NCBI RefSeq assembly: GCF_000732485.2
Contig: NZ_JAQV02000014.1
Coordinates: forward strand, 1-38,431
Reading direction: 5' to 3'
Length of the DNA: 38,431 bases
Source: Bacillus sp. SJS
GTDB taxonomy: Bacteria; Bacillota; Bacilli; Bacillales; Bacillaceae
The notes below the pieces were generated by a model that saw only the letters and a list, made by a program, of their open reading frames with translations, had not been told where the DNA came from and did no database searches. Position numbers and translations under genes: made by a program. Every line of letters begins with the position of its first letter. Position 1 is the stretch's first letter. Of the stretch, positions 1 to 8,244 are shown in pieces.

Positions 1-231
1 TGCATTACAGACCAGAGAACACTCGGAGGAATGTTTTATGAACTATGCGACGAAATCCATGATTTAGATTGGGCCGAAGCCCTTCAGCAGTTGGTTGGGC
101 TTCTTGAAGATGCCCTTAAAATGAGTTCAAAGAAAGTCAGGAACATGATTAAAAGTCAACTTATGCAATGGATTGCTGGTCTGCCCAATTATATCAAGGC
201 TTACCTACCTAATTTGTCCTGCGAAAGTTGA
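1..231 (+). pseudogene. C-terminal end of a probable IS4-family transposase (cut by window edge)
   Basis: The frame is open from base 1 to the TGA at 229-231, so this is the tail of a protein that starts outside the window, not a small gene starting at the ATG at 31. The visible 76 residues (LGGMFYELCDEIHDLDW near the start, then an amphipathic helix and WIAGLPNYIKAYL) resemble the extreme C-terminus of Bacillus IS4-family transposases; this is recalled family resemblance, not a search result. Only 38 bp separate its stop from the next gene and I see no obvious terminal inverted repeat there, so the element may be a remnant. Transcription could read through into the downstream nuclease-HerA pair. 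Confidence 0.5.
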
Positions 232-269
232 GTTGGTTATATTAAAATGATTATTAATGGAGGAAGTGT

Positions 270-1475
270 ATGTCACGGAGTGCAAATTACACTATTCAAG
301 GTTTTATATATCAATTCAACAAAACACTTCTGGAGGTATTAAATGGATCGGATGAATCAGAAATAACAGTTGAAGGAATTATAGAAGATATTGAAGTGAA
401 AACTGACTTAGTTACTAAAGCAATTCAGTGTAAGTACCATGAAACAAAAGAGAAATTCACATTAAGTTGTATTTATAAACCAATATTACAAATGATGGAT
501 CATTTTCACAGTAATTCGAACGCAGACATAGAGTATAGGCTATTTGTTCACTTCCCGAATGAAAAAATAGGGACCAAACAATTTTTAAGTAGTGAAGATA
601 TTGAAACGATATTTAAATCTAGTGATAAGAATTTAAAAAAACTAATCGAAAAAAATTCTGAAAAAAATCATACTGAGTTTTGCAAAAGATTTACTGTTGA
701 ATTTGGACCATCTCTTGATGAATTAATAAAAAGTATTTATAAAGCACTTGTTGAGAATGGTATGCCAGAAAGCGACCTTGAAAGTTTAATTTACCCAAAT
801 TCAATTCAAAAAATAGCAGAACTTAGCATTCTTCGTGAACCTCATCAAAGAGTAATACTAAAAAAAGACTTACTTAATGAATTACTAAAAGTAAAGAAAG
901 CTTCTCTTTCCCGATGGACTAAAGAGTTGCGAACATTAGATAAGATTATGAAACTAAAAAAACAACAACTACGTATTAACTTAACCAAAAATTCAAGATT
1001 ACGATACTTTATTATCTCCGTAGACACTATAGAAAATTTTAATGAGAATATCGTTACCTTTATTTGCGAATATCTAACTAAGTATCATTTCAAAGAAATA
1101 CACGATAAGACTCCTGTTTTTTGCTTAGATTGCCCGTTGGATATCTATCTGAACATTATACAAAGATTACATAGAAAAAAAGTAAAAGTAAATGATGGTT
1201 TGGTTGCAGGAATTTTTGATAAAGGTAAATTCATTATTGATCCTGTTAGAGGAAAGATTAGTAAGTCTTTTTACAGGGAATTTGATTTAAAGTTAATACA
1301 TTTTGATAAAGAGGCTATTGGGATTATTAATGAATGTAAATGTGAAGATTGTTTTTTATTTATGGAGAATTTACCGGGTGAATTAGACACTGAAGATATA
1401 AATATTGAACATATGTATATTAACGAAATAGAGAAAATTAAATTTATTATGGGGATGAGTGATACATATGAGTAA
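270..1475 (+). CDS. Cap4/DUF4297-like dsDNA nuclease, partner of HerA ATPase (putative anti-phage)
   Basis: 401 residues, start ATG with a GGAGG ribosome site at 259-263. The N-terminus (SANYTIQGFIYQFNKTLLEVL, then VEGIIEDIEV at 34-43 and AIQCKYHETK at 51-60) has the layout of the DUF4297/Cap4 dsDNA endonuclease domain: acidic residues E39/D40 followed by Q53-x-K55, a PD-(D/E)XK-type active site. The middle (about 190-270) is basic and looks like a helical DNA- or protein-binding part; the C-terminus contains CKCEDC (353-358), possibly a metal site. The next gene overlaps it by 8 bp and encodes a HerA ATPase. Nuclease-HerA pairs of this type (DUF4297-HerA, SIR2-HerA) are known anti-phage systems in which both proteins form one large complex. 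The nuclease role is inferred from motifs; the family call is from memory. Confidence 0.68.
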   Translation: MSRSANYTIQGFIYQFNKTLLEVLNGSDESEITVEGIIEDIEVKTDLVTKAIQCKYHETKEKFTLSCIYKPILQMMDHFHSNSNADIEYRLFVHFPNEKIGTKQFLSSEDIETIFKSSDKNLKKLIEKNSEKNHTEFCKRFTVEFGPSLDELIKSIYKALVENGMPESDLESLIYPNSIQKIAELSILREPHQRVILKKDLLNELLKVKKASLSRWTKELRTLDKIMKLKKQQLRINLTKNSRLRYFIISVDTIENFNENIVTFICEYLTKYHFKEIHDKTPVFCLDCPLDIYLNIIQRLHRKKVKVNDGLVAGIFDKGKFIIDPVRGKISKSFYREFDLKLIHFDKEAIGIINECKCEDCFLFMENLPGELDTEDINIEHMYINEIEKIKFIMGMSDTYE

Positions 1476-3249
1476 TGCAATTGGAAAAGTACTTTCAAGT
1501 TCACCTAGCTCAATTATTATCGAAATTAATTCTCTTACCATTTTTGAAGCAAATAAAACTTATCTGCAAGTAGGCAAACATATGAAAATTGCTGACGGTA
1601 ATCATAATTTTGTAGTATGTGTTATCAATAATATAAGAGTAATAAATTATGAAATCGATACTGATTTAAAACTTCATATTGAGAGTCAACCAATAGGCAG
1701 TTTAATAGATGACAAGTTTGAAAGAGGAAGCAACACACTTCCTGTCCCTACTGAACCTGCATATATACTTGGAGAGGGGGAGTTAGATCGCATTTTCAGT
1801 ACATCTCATGAGTATGATTTTCCATTAGGATTACTCGCTCAAAATAGAGAAATAGAAGTAAAGATTAGCGGCGATAAATTCTTTGGTAAACATGTTGCTA
1901 TTGTTGGTTCAACCGGTTCAGGTAAATCAAGTGCTGTTGCAAAAATTTTGCAAAATGTAGTTGGTATCCAAAATGGAGGTAATTTAAATTTAAGTGAACA
2001 AAAAAATTCACACATAATAATTTTTGACATTCACTCTGAATATACAGCTGCGTTCACATTGGCCAAGGAACATAATTTTGTATTAAATAACCTTACAATA
2101 GATAATTTAAAATTACCATATTGGTTAATGAATTCTGAGGAATTAGAGTGCCTATTTATTGAAAGCAACGAAAACAATTCACATAATCAAGTATCCATAT
2201 TTAAACAAGCTGTTATTTTAAATAAAGAAAAGTACAACCAAAATTTAAATGATATAACCTACGATACACCTGTTTATTTCAGTATTAAGGAAGTTTACAA
2301 TTATATTGAGAACATGAACAGAGAAGTTGTTAGTAAATTAAGCGGAGAAAATTGCCCTAAATTGAATGATGGGACATTAGTAAGGGATCGAAAACAATAC
2401 TACTTTGAACAAATAAATGAGTTTGTACCTCAATCCACTTCTGCCAACAGTAAAGCTTCAAACGGACCTTTCTACGGAGAATTCAACCGTTTTTCGTCTC
2501 GTTTGGAAACAAAACTATCGGACAAGAGATTAGCTTTTCTTTTAAATCCTCAAAAATCTGATTCTACTCATTTTGTAAGTGAAGATTTCGAAGAAATTAT
2601 GAAGCAATTTATGGGATATATTAATAAAGCTAATGTTTCAATCGTTGATTTAAGTGGAATTCCATTTGAGGTACTGAGCATTACCGTTAGTCTAATTTCC
2701 AGACTAGTCTTTGACTTTTGTTTTCATTATTCTAAAATACAACATGATAAAGAACAACTAAATGATGTACCGGTTATGATAGTTTGTGAAGAAGCACATA
2801 ATTACATTCCAAGATCGAATAATGCAGAATTTAAGTCTTCAAAAAAATCGATAGAGCGAATTGCTAAAGAAGGTAGAAAATATGGTCTAAGCCTAATGGT
2901 AGTGAGTCAAAGGCCGTCTGAAGTATCTGAAACAATTTTTGCTCAATGTAATAATTTTATATCTTTGAGATTAACTAATAACAGCGATCAAAATTATATT
3001 AAAAATCTGATGCCTGAAAGTACAAATACTATTGGAGAAGTATTACCAAATTTATCTCCTGGCGAGTGCATTGTTGTAGGAGATTCAATAATAATGCCTA
3101 CAATTATTAAGATGGAAAAACCTAATCCAGAGCCTAAATCGCAGTCAATTTTATTTAATAACGAATGGCAGCAGCCTTGGAAAGAAATTACCTTTACTGA
3201 AGTCATAAAACGGTGGAAAAGAGAGGTGGAATTGCAGTCAATCACATAA
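1468..3249 (+). CDS. herA: HerA-type hexameric ATPase/translocase (DUF87), partner of upstream nuclease
   Basis: About 593 residues from the ATG at 1468; a GTG at 1459 in the same frame is an alternative start and lies closer to the GGGG at 1451-1454. The N-terminus (AIGKVLSSSPSSIIIEI) is the beta-barrel HAS domain typical of HerA. Walker A GSTGSGKS lies at 147-154 and Walker B VMIVCEEAH at 436-444, followed by the HerA signature IAKEGRKYGL and SQRPSEVSETIFAQCNN, which carries the sensor glutamine and arginine. HerA proteins form hexamers that pump or load DNA using ATP; archaeal HerA works with the NurA nuclease, and in bacterial defence islands HerA pairs with SIR2, DUF4297 or other nucleases. 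The 8-bp overlap with the nuclease gene indicates translational coupling and a joint complex. No terminator is obvious behind it. Confidence 0.85.
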   Translation: MSNAIGKVLSSSPSSIIIEINSLTIFEANKTYLQVGKHMKIADGNHNFVVCVINNIRVINYEIDTDLKLHIESQPIGSLIDDKFERGSNTLPVPTEPAYILGEGELDRIFSTSHEYDFPLGLLAQNREIEVKISGDKFFGKHVAIVGSTGSGKSSAVAKILQNVVGIQNGGNLNLSEQKNSHIIIFDIHSEYTAAFTLAKEHNFVLNNLTIDNLKLPYWLMNSEELECLFIESNENNSHNQVSIFKQAVILNKEKYNQNLNDITYDTPVYFSIKEVYNYIENMNREVVSKLSGENCPKLNDGTLVRDRKQYYFEQINEFVPQSTSANSKASNGPFYGEFNRFSSRLETKLSDKRLAFLLNPQKSDSTHFVSEDFEEIMKQFMGYINKANVSIVDLSGIPFEVLSITVSLISRLVFDFCFHYSKIQHDKEQLNDVPVMIVCEEAHNYIPRSNNAEFKSSKKSIERIAKEGRKYGLSLMVVSQRPSEVSETIFAQCNNFISLRLTNNSDQNYIKNLMPESTNTIGEVLPNLSPGECIVVGDSIIMPTIIKMEKPNPEPKSQSILFNNEWQQPWKEITFTEVIKRWKREVELQSIT

Positions 3250-3576
3250 AAAATTACAATGCTGATGTAGCTTTGAAATAAAGTTTGATCATAAATATCG
3301 CTCGAACCTGCACTTTACGGCAGTTAAAAGGAATATTTTTTGAAAAGAGATTGATTAAAATGAATTCCTTTTATGTGAATTTGAATTTAGTTTTTATATA
3401 AAACGGGGCATATATAATTTGAGGTTATTACTTTTAATCAATCTTTATTTTAAATGATCGAACTTTGTTTGAAATGATCAATCTTTTATATAAAACTATA
3501 ACATGCTTTTTGTTTGATTTTCTTGTTTCTTAGAAGAAAAATCGACAAAATTTTCAGGGTAAAATTAGATTGAACC

Positions 3577-3605
3577 TTAAGACTCTCACTGTAACTAGGT
3601 ATAAT
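3577..3605 (+). promoter_or_regulatory. Candidate sigma-A promoter for the WapA-like gene
   Basis: TTAAGA (3577-3582), 17-bp spacer, perfect TATAAT (3600-3605). It would give a leader of roughly 200 nt before the ATG at 3817. The -35 box matches the consensus only in part. Confidence 0.4.
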
Positions 3606-3766
3606 AACATCAGTAATTTCTTTAATAAACCATTATAAACAAATTTTACATTTTAATAGAGAGATATTTAAATAAATTCCTAAAATTGGATTTTTTACTC
3701 TAAAACCCATGAGTAAATAGGCTTATTCCCTTTACCCTTACATAAAAGTAATATATATCTTCGTGA

Positions 3767-3785
3767 GCATAAATTTCCTTTATGC
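3767..3785. repeat. Perfect inverted repeat in the leader of the WapA-like gene
   Basis: GCATAAA (3767-3773), loop TTTCC, TTTATGC (3779-3785). It ends about 20 bp before the ribosome site AGGGGGA (3806-3812). It could be an operator or an mRNA hairpin; no T-run follows, so it is not an intrinsic terminator. Confidence 0.4.
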
Positions 3786-3816
3786 GACAAATATTACTAT
3801 ATTGTAGGGGGATATT

Positions 3817-6800
3817 ATGAGGTCCGGAACCATTACTAAGACTTTAAGTCTACTGTTGGCCTTGCTGCTGGCATTTACCAGCATACCGTTTAATCAAATC
3901 AACGCTTCAGCTGCTGAAGGGGAACAGACACCCGTTCAGGCAGAACCACGAGTTCAAGAAGAACCACTTGATCCACCAGCTCCAGAGCTTCCAAAAACCG
4001 CTTCGAAAGAGGTTACAAATCTTCGAACGGAAAACTCCACCACGTTTAAAAATAGCGATGGATCTTACACAAAGGAAATCTTCAGTAAACCCGTGTTTGT
4101 AGAAGAAGAGGGAAACCTAGAGGAAATTTCCACCGATGTTGATAAGGAAGTCATACAACAGTCTGGTAAATCGGAGGAGGTCATCCAGCCGAAATCTACG
4201 TTAATTGATTTCTTTTTTAAACCAATTGCGGAGAAAGGTCATTATGTGACATTCAAGCAAAACGGGCATCAATTGTCCTATAGCTTGCTCTCTGCTGAAG
4301 GGGAAGCAGGTGAAATCACCACAAGTAGCCAACCTGCAGTAAACGCAGAGTACACGGATAACAAAATCACGTACGAGAATATCCTGCCAAATCTATCATT
4401 GAGAAATGTCGTTTTTAATGACTCAGTCAAAGAAGATATCATTCTTTCAAAATATCAAGGGCACAATACATTTAATTTTAATATCGAAACCAATCTCACT
4501 GCACGTATAACAGAGGAAGGCGAGATTAGCTTCTTAGACAATAATGAGGAAGAAATTTACCGTCTGCCAAAACCGTTCATGAATGACTCGAACATGGATT
4601 CAGCTTCTGGCGAATCGCAAAAATCTGAAAATGTACAATATCATCTTGAAAAGTCATCGACTGGCTGGATCTTATCCGTTATAGCGGACGATGCCTGGTT
4701 AAAAGATGAATCTCGAGTATACCCAGTATATATTGATCCAACAACCAAGATCTTTGAAACCACGGATACCTATGTTTCAAGTGCTTATCCAACAACCAAC
4801 TACGAGGGCAGCAGAGCATGGGATTCTGGCCTTGGTATGTATGTTTTAAAGGTTGGGAACTACGATAGTACGACAGGAAACAACTTTGCATTCTTAAAGC
4901 AAGATGTAACAAGATATCAATATGCAAACATTGATTGGGCAAAGCTCAATGTCTTTACTACCCATTCATACTATCCAACAACACCAACAGGAGTATGGTT
5001 GGATAAAGTAAATGGAAGCTGGAATGCTGGCACGCTCACGTGGAATACAAAGCCTTCTACCAGCAACCTAACTTCTGTTAATGTGTATAAAGGGCAATGG
5101 GCAACGTTCGATATTACCGATACTCTGCAGGACTGGGTAAGCGGTAAGCAAGCAAATAACGGATTTATGCTTCATACCAATGGGAATGGACAAAGTTACT
5201 GGAAAAAGTTTGTATCATCTGAAAACACTGGTTATGACAAGGCACCACATTTGAACATTTCCTATAGCTATTTAGCTCCTATAAATTTCAAAGCTAGCAC
5301 ATATAATTTAGGGGATAACACGGGATATATTGATTTATCCTGGAATGAAGTAAAAGGGGCAATTAAATATAGAGTTTGGATATTTAATGGAAAAGAATAC
5401 AAACCATATGATGTAGGGAATCGTACCTCATGGTCTACTCTAGATCGGAGTATATGGCCTGATCAGGGGAAAAATTTACCAACAAATCCTCAAAGTTATT
5501 ACAAAAGTTCAGGTGGAGACACTTATATCGATCGAAGAAATTATGCCATCTCGGTTAGTGCAATCATGACTTCAGGAGAAGAGAGCTTACTTGCCGATCC
5601 TATCACCCCTTATATACCATTAGTTTCAGAGCCCACTGCTCCTGAAGTAACGGCATATTCTAATGGGAATGAAACAGGCTATTTTGATCTTAAATGGAAA
5701 CCAGTATTGAATGCTACAGGTTATAAAGTATGGATTTTTAATGGAATTAGTTATGAGTCCTTTGATGTTAGTAATGTCACTCAATGGTCTACGAAAGAAC
5801 AGCATATTTGGCCCAATAAATCGGAGATAGAAAATGGGAGATATCTTTTGCACCATTTGCCAACAGAAATAGGTAGTGAAATGGTTACCAATCCTTCTCC
5901 AGTCTATTTAAATTCTGGTGGGAGATATCCCACAAATAAGAATTATTGGTTTAAGGTAAGTGCATATAATAGTCAAGGTGAAAGTATCCCTTCAGTACCA
6001 GTAACACCTTCTCTTCCTACTGAAATATTTAGCCCAGAGGGCAGTGCATTTACTCTAGATGATGACCTGAACAAAGGCTTTATAGAAATAGAATGGGATG
6101 AAATTTCAGGTGCTAAAGGTTATAAAGTCTGGTTGTTTAATGGAAAAGAATACGAACCTATTGATGTAGGTAATACTACATCTTGGAGTAGTCTGGATGC
6201 AGGTTTATGGCCAACTATTGAAGAAAGGCAATTAGGACACTATAAGCTTCATTTAGATGGGACTGGTGAGGATTTGCCATTGGATCCTTCGCAAGTTTAT
6301 AAAAACTCACTAGGGAAATATGGGGATAGCAAAAACTATTGGATAAGAGTTAGTGGGTATGGAGAGTTTGGAGAATCTGAAATGTCGGCTGCATTTATGC
6401 CTACCATAATTCCCTTACCTGAAAATATAGATGAATTTACAGATGAAAACTATACAGATTTTAAAGAAAATATTTATGGCTTACCATCTTCTCTTGAGAC
6501 AGAAGTAAGTATCCAATATTATAATGAATTGACACCTTTTTTTTCTGAGATGCCTGAGCCAGAAATAGATACTGAAGAAGAAGTTGTGTTTGAAGAGGAT
6601 AATATAGAGCCAATTAAAGACCTAAGTAATGAAGGCACCGCTGTACCTCTAAAACTGACACCATACCAGATAAATTTTGATAGAATAAATGGAAATCTCA
6701 TCGAAACTTATTTAGATTTAGATGAAGGGGTTTCCAAAATTAACATAACTAAAATAGGTGTGAATTATCAGTATCAAGCGAAAGATATATCAGCTGCCCA

Positions 6801-7284
6801 ATATCCAAATAGTAAATGGTTAAAGGATGCCTATCGCCATTTCACTTGGAATTTTCTTTCATTTAAGGGGACAGGATACAAAGCTGCTAAAATAGTAACA
6901 ACTAATCATGAATGGGGAATGGCACTACTAAATCCCTCAAGAAATTATTACACTTCTCAATACAATTATTATAAGAAAAAAGGTTGGGAATCAAATAAAT
7001 CAGCACAATATGCTTTTGCTGATATGTTAGGTTGGTTGACTGAGGGTAAGGAATATGCACTAACTATTTCTAAGGCTAATTACGCTTTTTTTAAAAAATT
7101 TTTCTCTAAAGGTAACATTATGGATTTTAATAATAATCACTATGGGCGTAACTATGCAAATAAATTTAGCAGTGTTAGTTCTGCTTTTACAGCAGCTAAA
7201 AATAAAGGATACTTGATTACAGATGAAACAAAGGTGACAGATTTTCACTATAAAAAGATATGGAACACTAAACGCTATTATTAA
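3817..7284 (+). CDS. Secreted WapA-like DNRLRE-domain protein with FN3-like repeats and putative toxin C-terminus
   Basis: 1155 residues. A Sec signal peptide (hydrophobic 9-25, ASA at 30-32) is followed by a proline/glutamate-rich linker, a WapA-type N-terminal region (about 60-300), a DNRLRE carbohydrate-binding-like domain (about 310-483), and three related fibronectin-III-like repeats (about 486-600, 605-732, 735-862), each with VWIFNG or VWLFNG, a DV(G/S)N-x-T-x-WS motif and a later WP. An acidic linker (about 870-935) leads to a distinct C-terminal domain (about 975-1155) with DAYRHFTWN (1004-1012), NHEW (1030-1033) and MDFNNNHYGR (1102-1111). These resemble the RH..W / HE / D..NN..GR motifs I recall from DUF6973, a domain on the C-termini of polymorphic toxins. 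No LPxTG anchor or RHS repeats. The start has AGGGGGA six bases upstream. The next gene is a small membrane protein that could be its immunity factor. Secretion and domain order are visible; the toxin role is inferred. Confidence 0.75.
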   Translation: MRSGTITKTLSLLLALLLAFTSIPFNQINASAAEGEQTPVQAEPRVQEEPLDPPAPELPKTASKEVTNLRTENSTTFKNSDGSYTKEIFSKPVFVEEEGNLEEISTDVDKEVIQQSGKSEEVIQPKSTLIDFFFKPIAEKGHYVTFKQNGHQLSYSLLSAEGEAGEITTSSQPAVNAEYTDNKITYENILPNLSLRNVVFNDSVKEDIILSKYQGHNTFNFNIETNLTARITEEGEISFLDNNEEEIYRLPKPFMNDSNMDSASGESQKSENVQYHLEKSSTGWILSVIADDAWLKDESRVYPVYIDPTTKIFETTDTYVSSAYPTTNYEGSRAWDSGLGMYVLKVGNYDSTTGNNFAFLKQDVTRYQYANIDWAKLNVFTTHSYYPTTPTGVWLDKVNGSWNAGTLTWNTKPSTSNLTSVNVYKGQWATFDITDTLQDWVSGKQANNGFMLHTNGNGQSYWKKFVSSENTGYDKAPHLNISYSYLAPINFKASTYNLGDNTGYIDLSWNEVKGAIKYRVWIFNGKEYKPYDVGNRTSWSTLDRSIWPDQGKNLPTNPQSYYKSSGGDTYIDRRNYAISVSAIMTSGEESLLADPITPYIPLVSEPTAPEVTAYSNGNETGYFDLKWKPVLNATGYKVWIFNGISYESFDVSNVTQWSTKEQHIWPNKSEIENGRYLLHHLPTEIGSEMVTNPSPVYLNSGGRYPTNKNYWFKVSAYNSQGESIPSVPVTPSLPTEIFSPEGSAFTLDDDLNKGFIEIEWDEISGAKGYKVWLFNGKEYEPIDVGNTTSWSSLDAGLWPTIEERQLGHYKLHLDGTGEDLPLDPSQVYKNSLGKYGDSKNYWIRVSGYGEFGESEMSAAFMPTIIPLPENIDEFTDENYTDFKENIYGLPSSLETEVSIQYYNELTPFFSEMPEPEIDTEEEVVFEEDNIEPIKDLSNEGTAVPLKLTPYQINFDRINGNLIETYLDLDEGVSKINITKIGVNYQYQAKDISAAQYPNSKWLKDAYRHFTWNFLSFKGTGYKAAKIVTTNHEWGMALLNPSRNYYTSQYNYYKKKGWESNKSAQYAFADMLGWLTEGKEYALTISKANYAFFKKFFSKGNIMDFNNNHYGRNYANKFSSVSSAFTAAKNKGYLITDETKVTDFHYKKIWNTKRYY

Positions 7285-7302
7285 AGTATAGGAGAGTATC
7301 AT

Positions 7303-7695
7303 TTGAAAACATCTAAAACATTATTTAACATATTCTTTTGGTTATGGATTATCCCAGGAATACTTTTATCAGGATATTCTATAGTGTACTTTAGAGATTT
7401 TACACACTTTACGAACGAATATAGATATTTCGATGTTGCAATTGTGTTTTTTGTTGTAGTGCCATCAATAATGGTTTTCATCTCTAGTATTGTAGCTGTT
7501 TTTTATTTTGTTACGAAAAGATCAATAAAAAACGGTATTGCTATGGTAAATATTTTCCCAATTATTGTTTTAATTTATTATGTAATTAAAGGCGTCACTA
7601 TTTTAGAAGGCTTGCTCCTAGCTTTTATTTGTATATTCTCGTTCAACCTACATTTATGTATTTCATTTCTTCTTAAGAAATCTGCTTCTTTGTAG
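7303..7695 (+). CDS. Small four-helix membrane protein, candidate immunity protein
   Basis: 130 residues from a TTG start with GGAG at 7291-7294, only 18 bp behind the WapA-like gene, so the two are very likely co-transcribed. I do not recognise a family. Four hydrophobic segments are clear: about 6-29, 41-70, 77-100 and 101-124, with only short loops and a short C-terminal tail. Position directly after a gene with a variable toxin-like C-terminus is the usual place of an immunity gene, and a membrane-embedded product would fit a toxin that acts on or crosses the membrane. The product has no catalytic motif. The immunity role rests on context alone. Confidence 0.6.
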   Translation: MKTSKTLFNIFFWLWIIPGILLSGYSIVYFRDFTHFTNEYRYFDVAIVFFVVVPSIMVFISSIVAVFYFVTKRSIKNGIAMVNIFPIIVLIYYVIKGVTILEGLLLAFICIFSFNLHLCISFLLKKSASL

Positions 7696-7709
7696 TAAAC
7701 ACTAAAGTG

Positions 7710-7730
7710 AAACCTGTTTGAGCAGGTTTT
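7710..7730 (+). terminator. Weak hairpin behind the small membrane protein gene
   Basis: AAACCTG (7710-7716), 6-nt loop, CAGGTTT (7723-7729) and only four T. Probably a weak or partial terminator; a stronger one follows at 7805. Confidence 0.4.
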
Positions 7731-7804
7731 AGTATAATATACACACTACTGAAGATGGTTATTTAAACTAAAGGAAATTCGTTGGGGAATCGTGCTTAAT
7801 TACT

Positions 7805-7837
7805 AAAAAAGAAGAGTTTGTTCACTCTTCTTTTTTT
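7805..7837. terminator. Strong intrinsic terminator ending the toxin-immunity unit
   Basis: AAGAAGAGT (7809-7817), loop TTGTTC, ACTCTTCTT (7824-7832), with runs of A before and T after, so the stem can extend to 13 bp and it can work in both directions. It also marks the end of the A+T-rich part of the island. Confidence 0.8.
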
Positions 7838-8184
7838 GTGTACTTAATGATTGATTTGTAATATCTTTCAAAACTGAACTTCTGAAAAAAGAAGAAATTT
7901 ACTAATTTAACAGATGGAACTTTTCTAGCACCGACAAGGGTCTACAGTACTGTTATCCTTGCCACTTTCATTCTTGACGCTTCCTTCTTCATCAGAGAAA
8001 CCTTCGGTATTCCCTGTCCGGGAACCAGATCAGTGTATTTTATGACCCGTTAGCCCTGAAAAAATCCACCGCCACGGTAAGAAAATTCGACGAGTCCGTC
8101 ATAGCTATGCTTGGCATATCGAATTCATTTGGATTGAACTAGAGAATCATCGTCAGCGCTGTTCCTGAATATTGCAGAAAGAAT
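7838..8184. other. Gene-free, probably decayed mobile-element DNA
   Basis: About 350 bp with no intact gene between the terminator and the spaced repeats at 8185. One frame on the plus strand is open from 7978 to a TAG at 8140-8142 without a start codon; it reads LRYSLSGNQISVFYDPLALK and could be a piece of a transposase C-terminal beta-barrel of the Mu/IstA type (xxLxGxxIxVxYDPxxL pattern). This is a weak resemblance only. Confidence 0.3.
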
Positions 8185-8244
8185 GAGCCACTAGTGCAAA
8201 CTTTTGAGCCACCTAATGCGGATAATAGAGCCACCAAGTGCGGA
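8185..8244. repeat. Three GAGCCAC direct repeats spaced 21-22 bp, probable transposon end
   Basis: GAGCCAC begins at 8185, 8206 and 8228. The second and third copies share a longer form, GAGCCACC(T/A)A(A/G)TGCGGA. Regularly spaced direct repeats of this size are what IS21-like and related transposases bind at element ends. The repeats lie inside the 3' end of the membrane-protein frame on the minus strand and supply its last codons and its stop, so the element appears to have been inserted into or deleted up to that gene. Identity of the element is not established. Confidence 0.4.

Larger units (their letters stand above)
3250..3816. other. A+T-rich intergenic region before the secreted protein gene
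   Basis: 567 bp without a credible reading frame. It is very A+T-rich and contains two copies of AATGATC close together (about 3450-3480), one good promoter candidate (3577-3605) and a short perfect inverted repeat (3767-3785) in what would be a long leader of the downstream gene. I see no intrinsic terminator for the HerA gene. Confidence 0.6.

Noticed and set aside
232-269. Terminal inverted repeat of the IS element between the transposase tail and the nuclease gene
   Set aside because: The 38 bp are A+T-rich with a ribosome site and show no recognisable end; without the other end of the element it cannot be judged.
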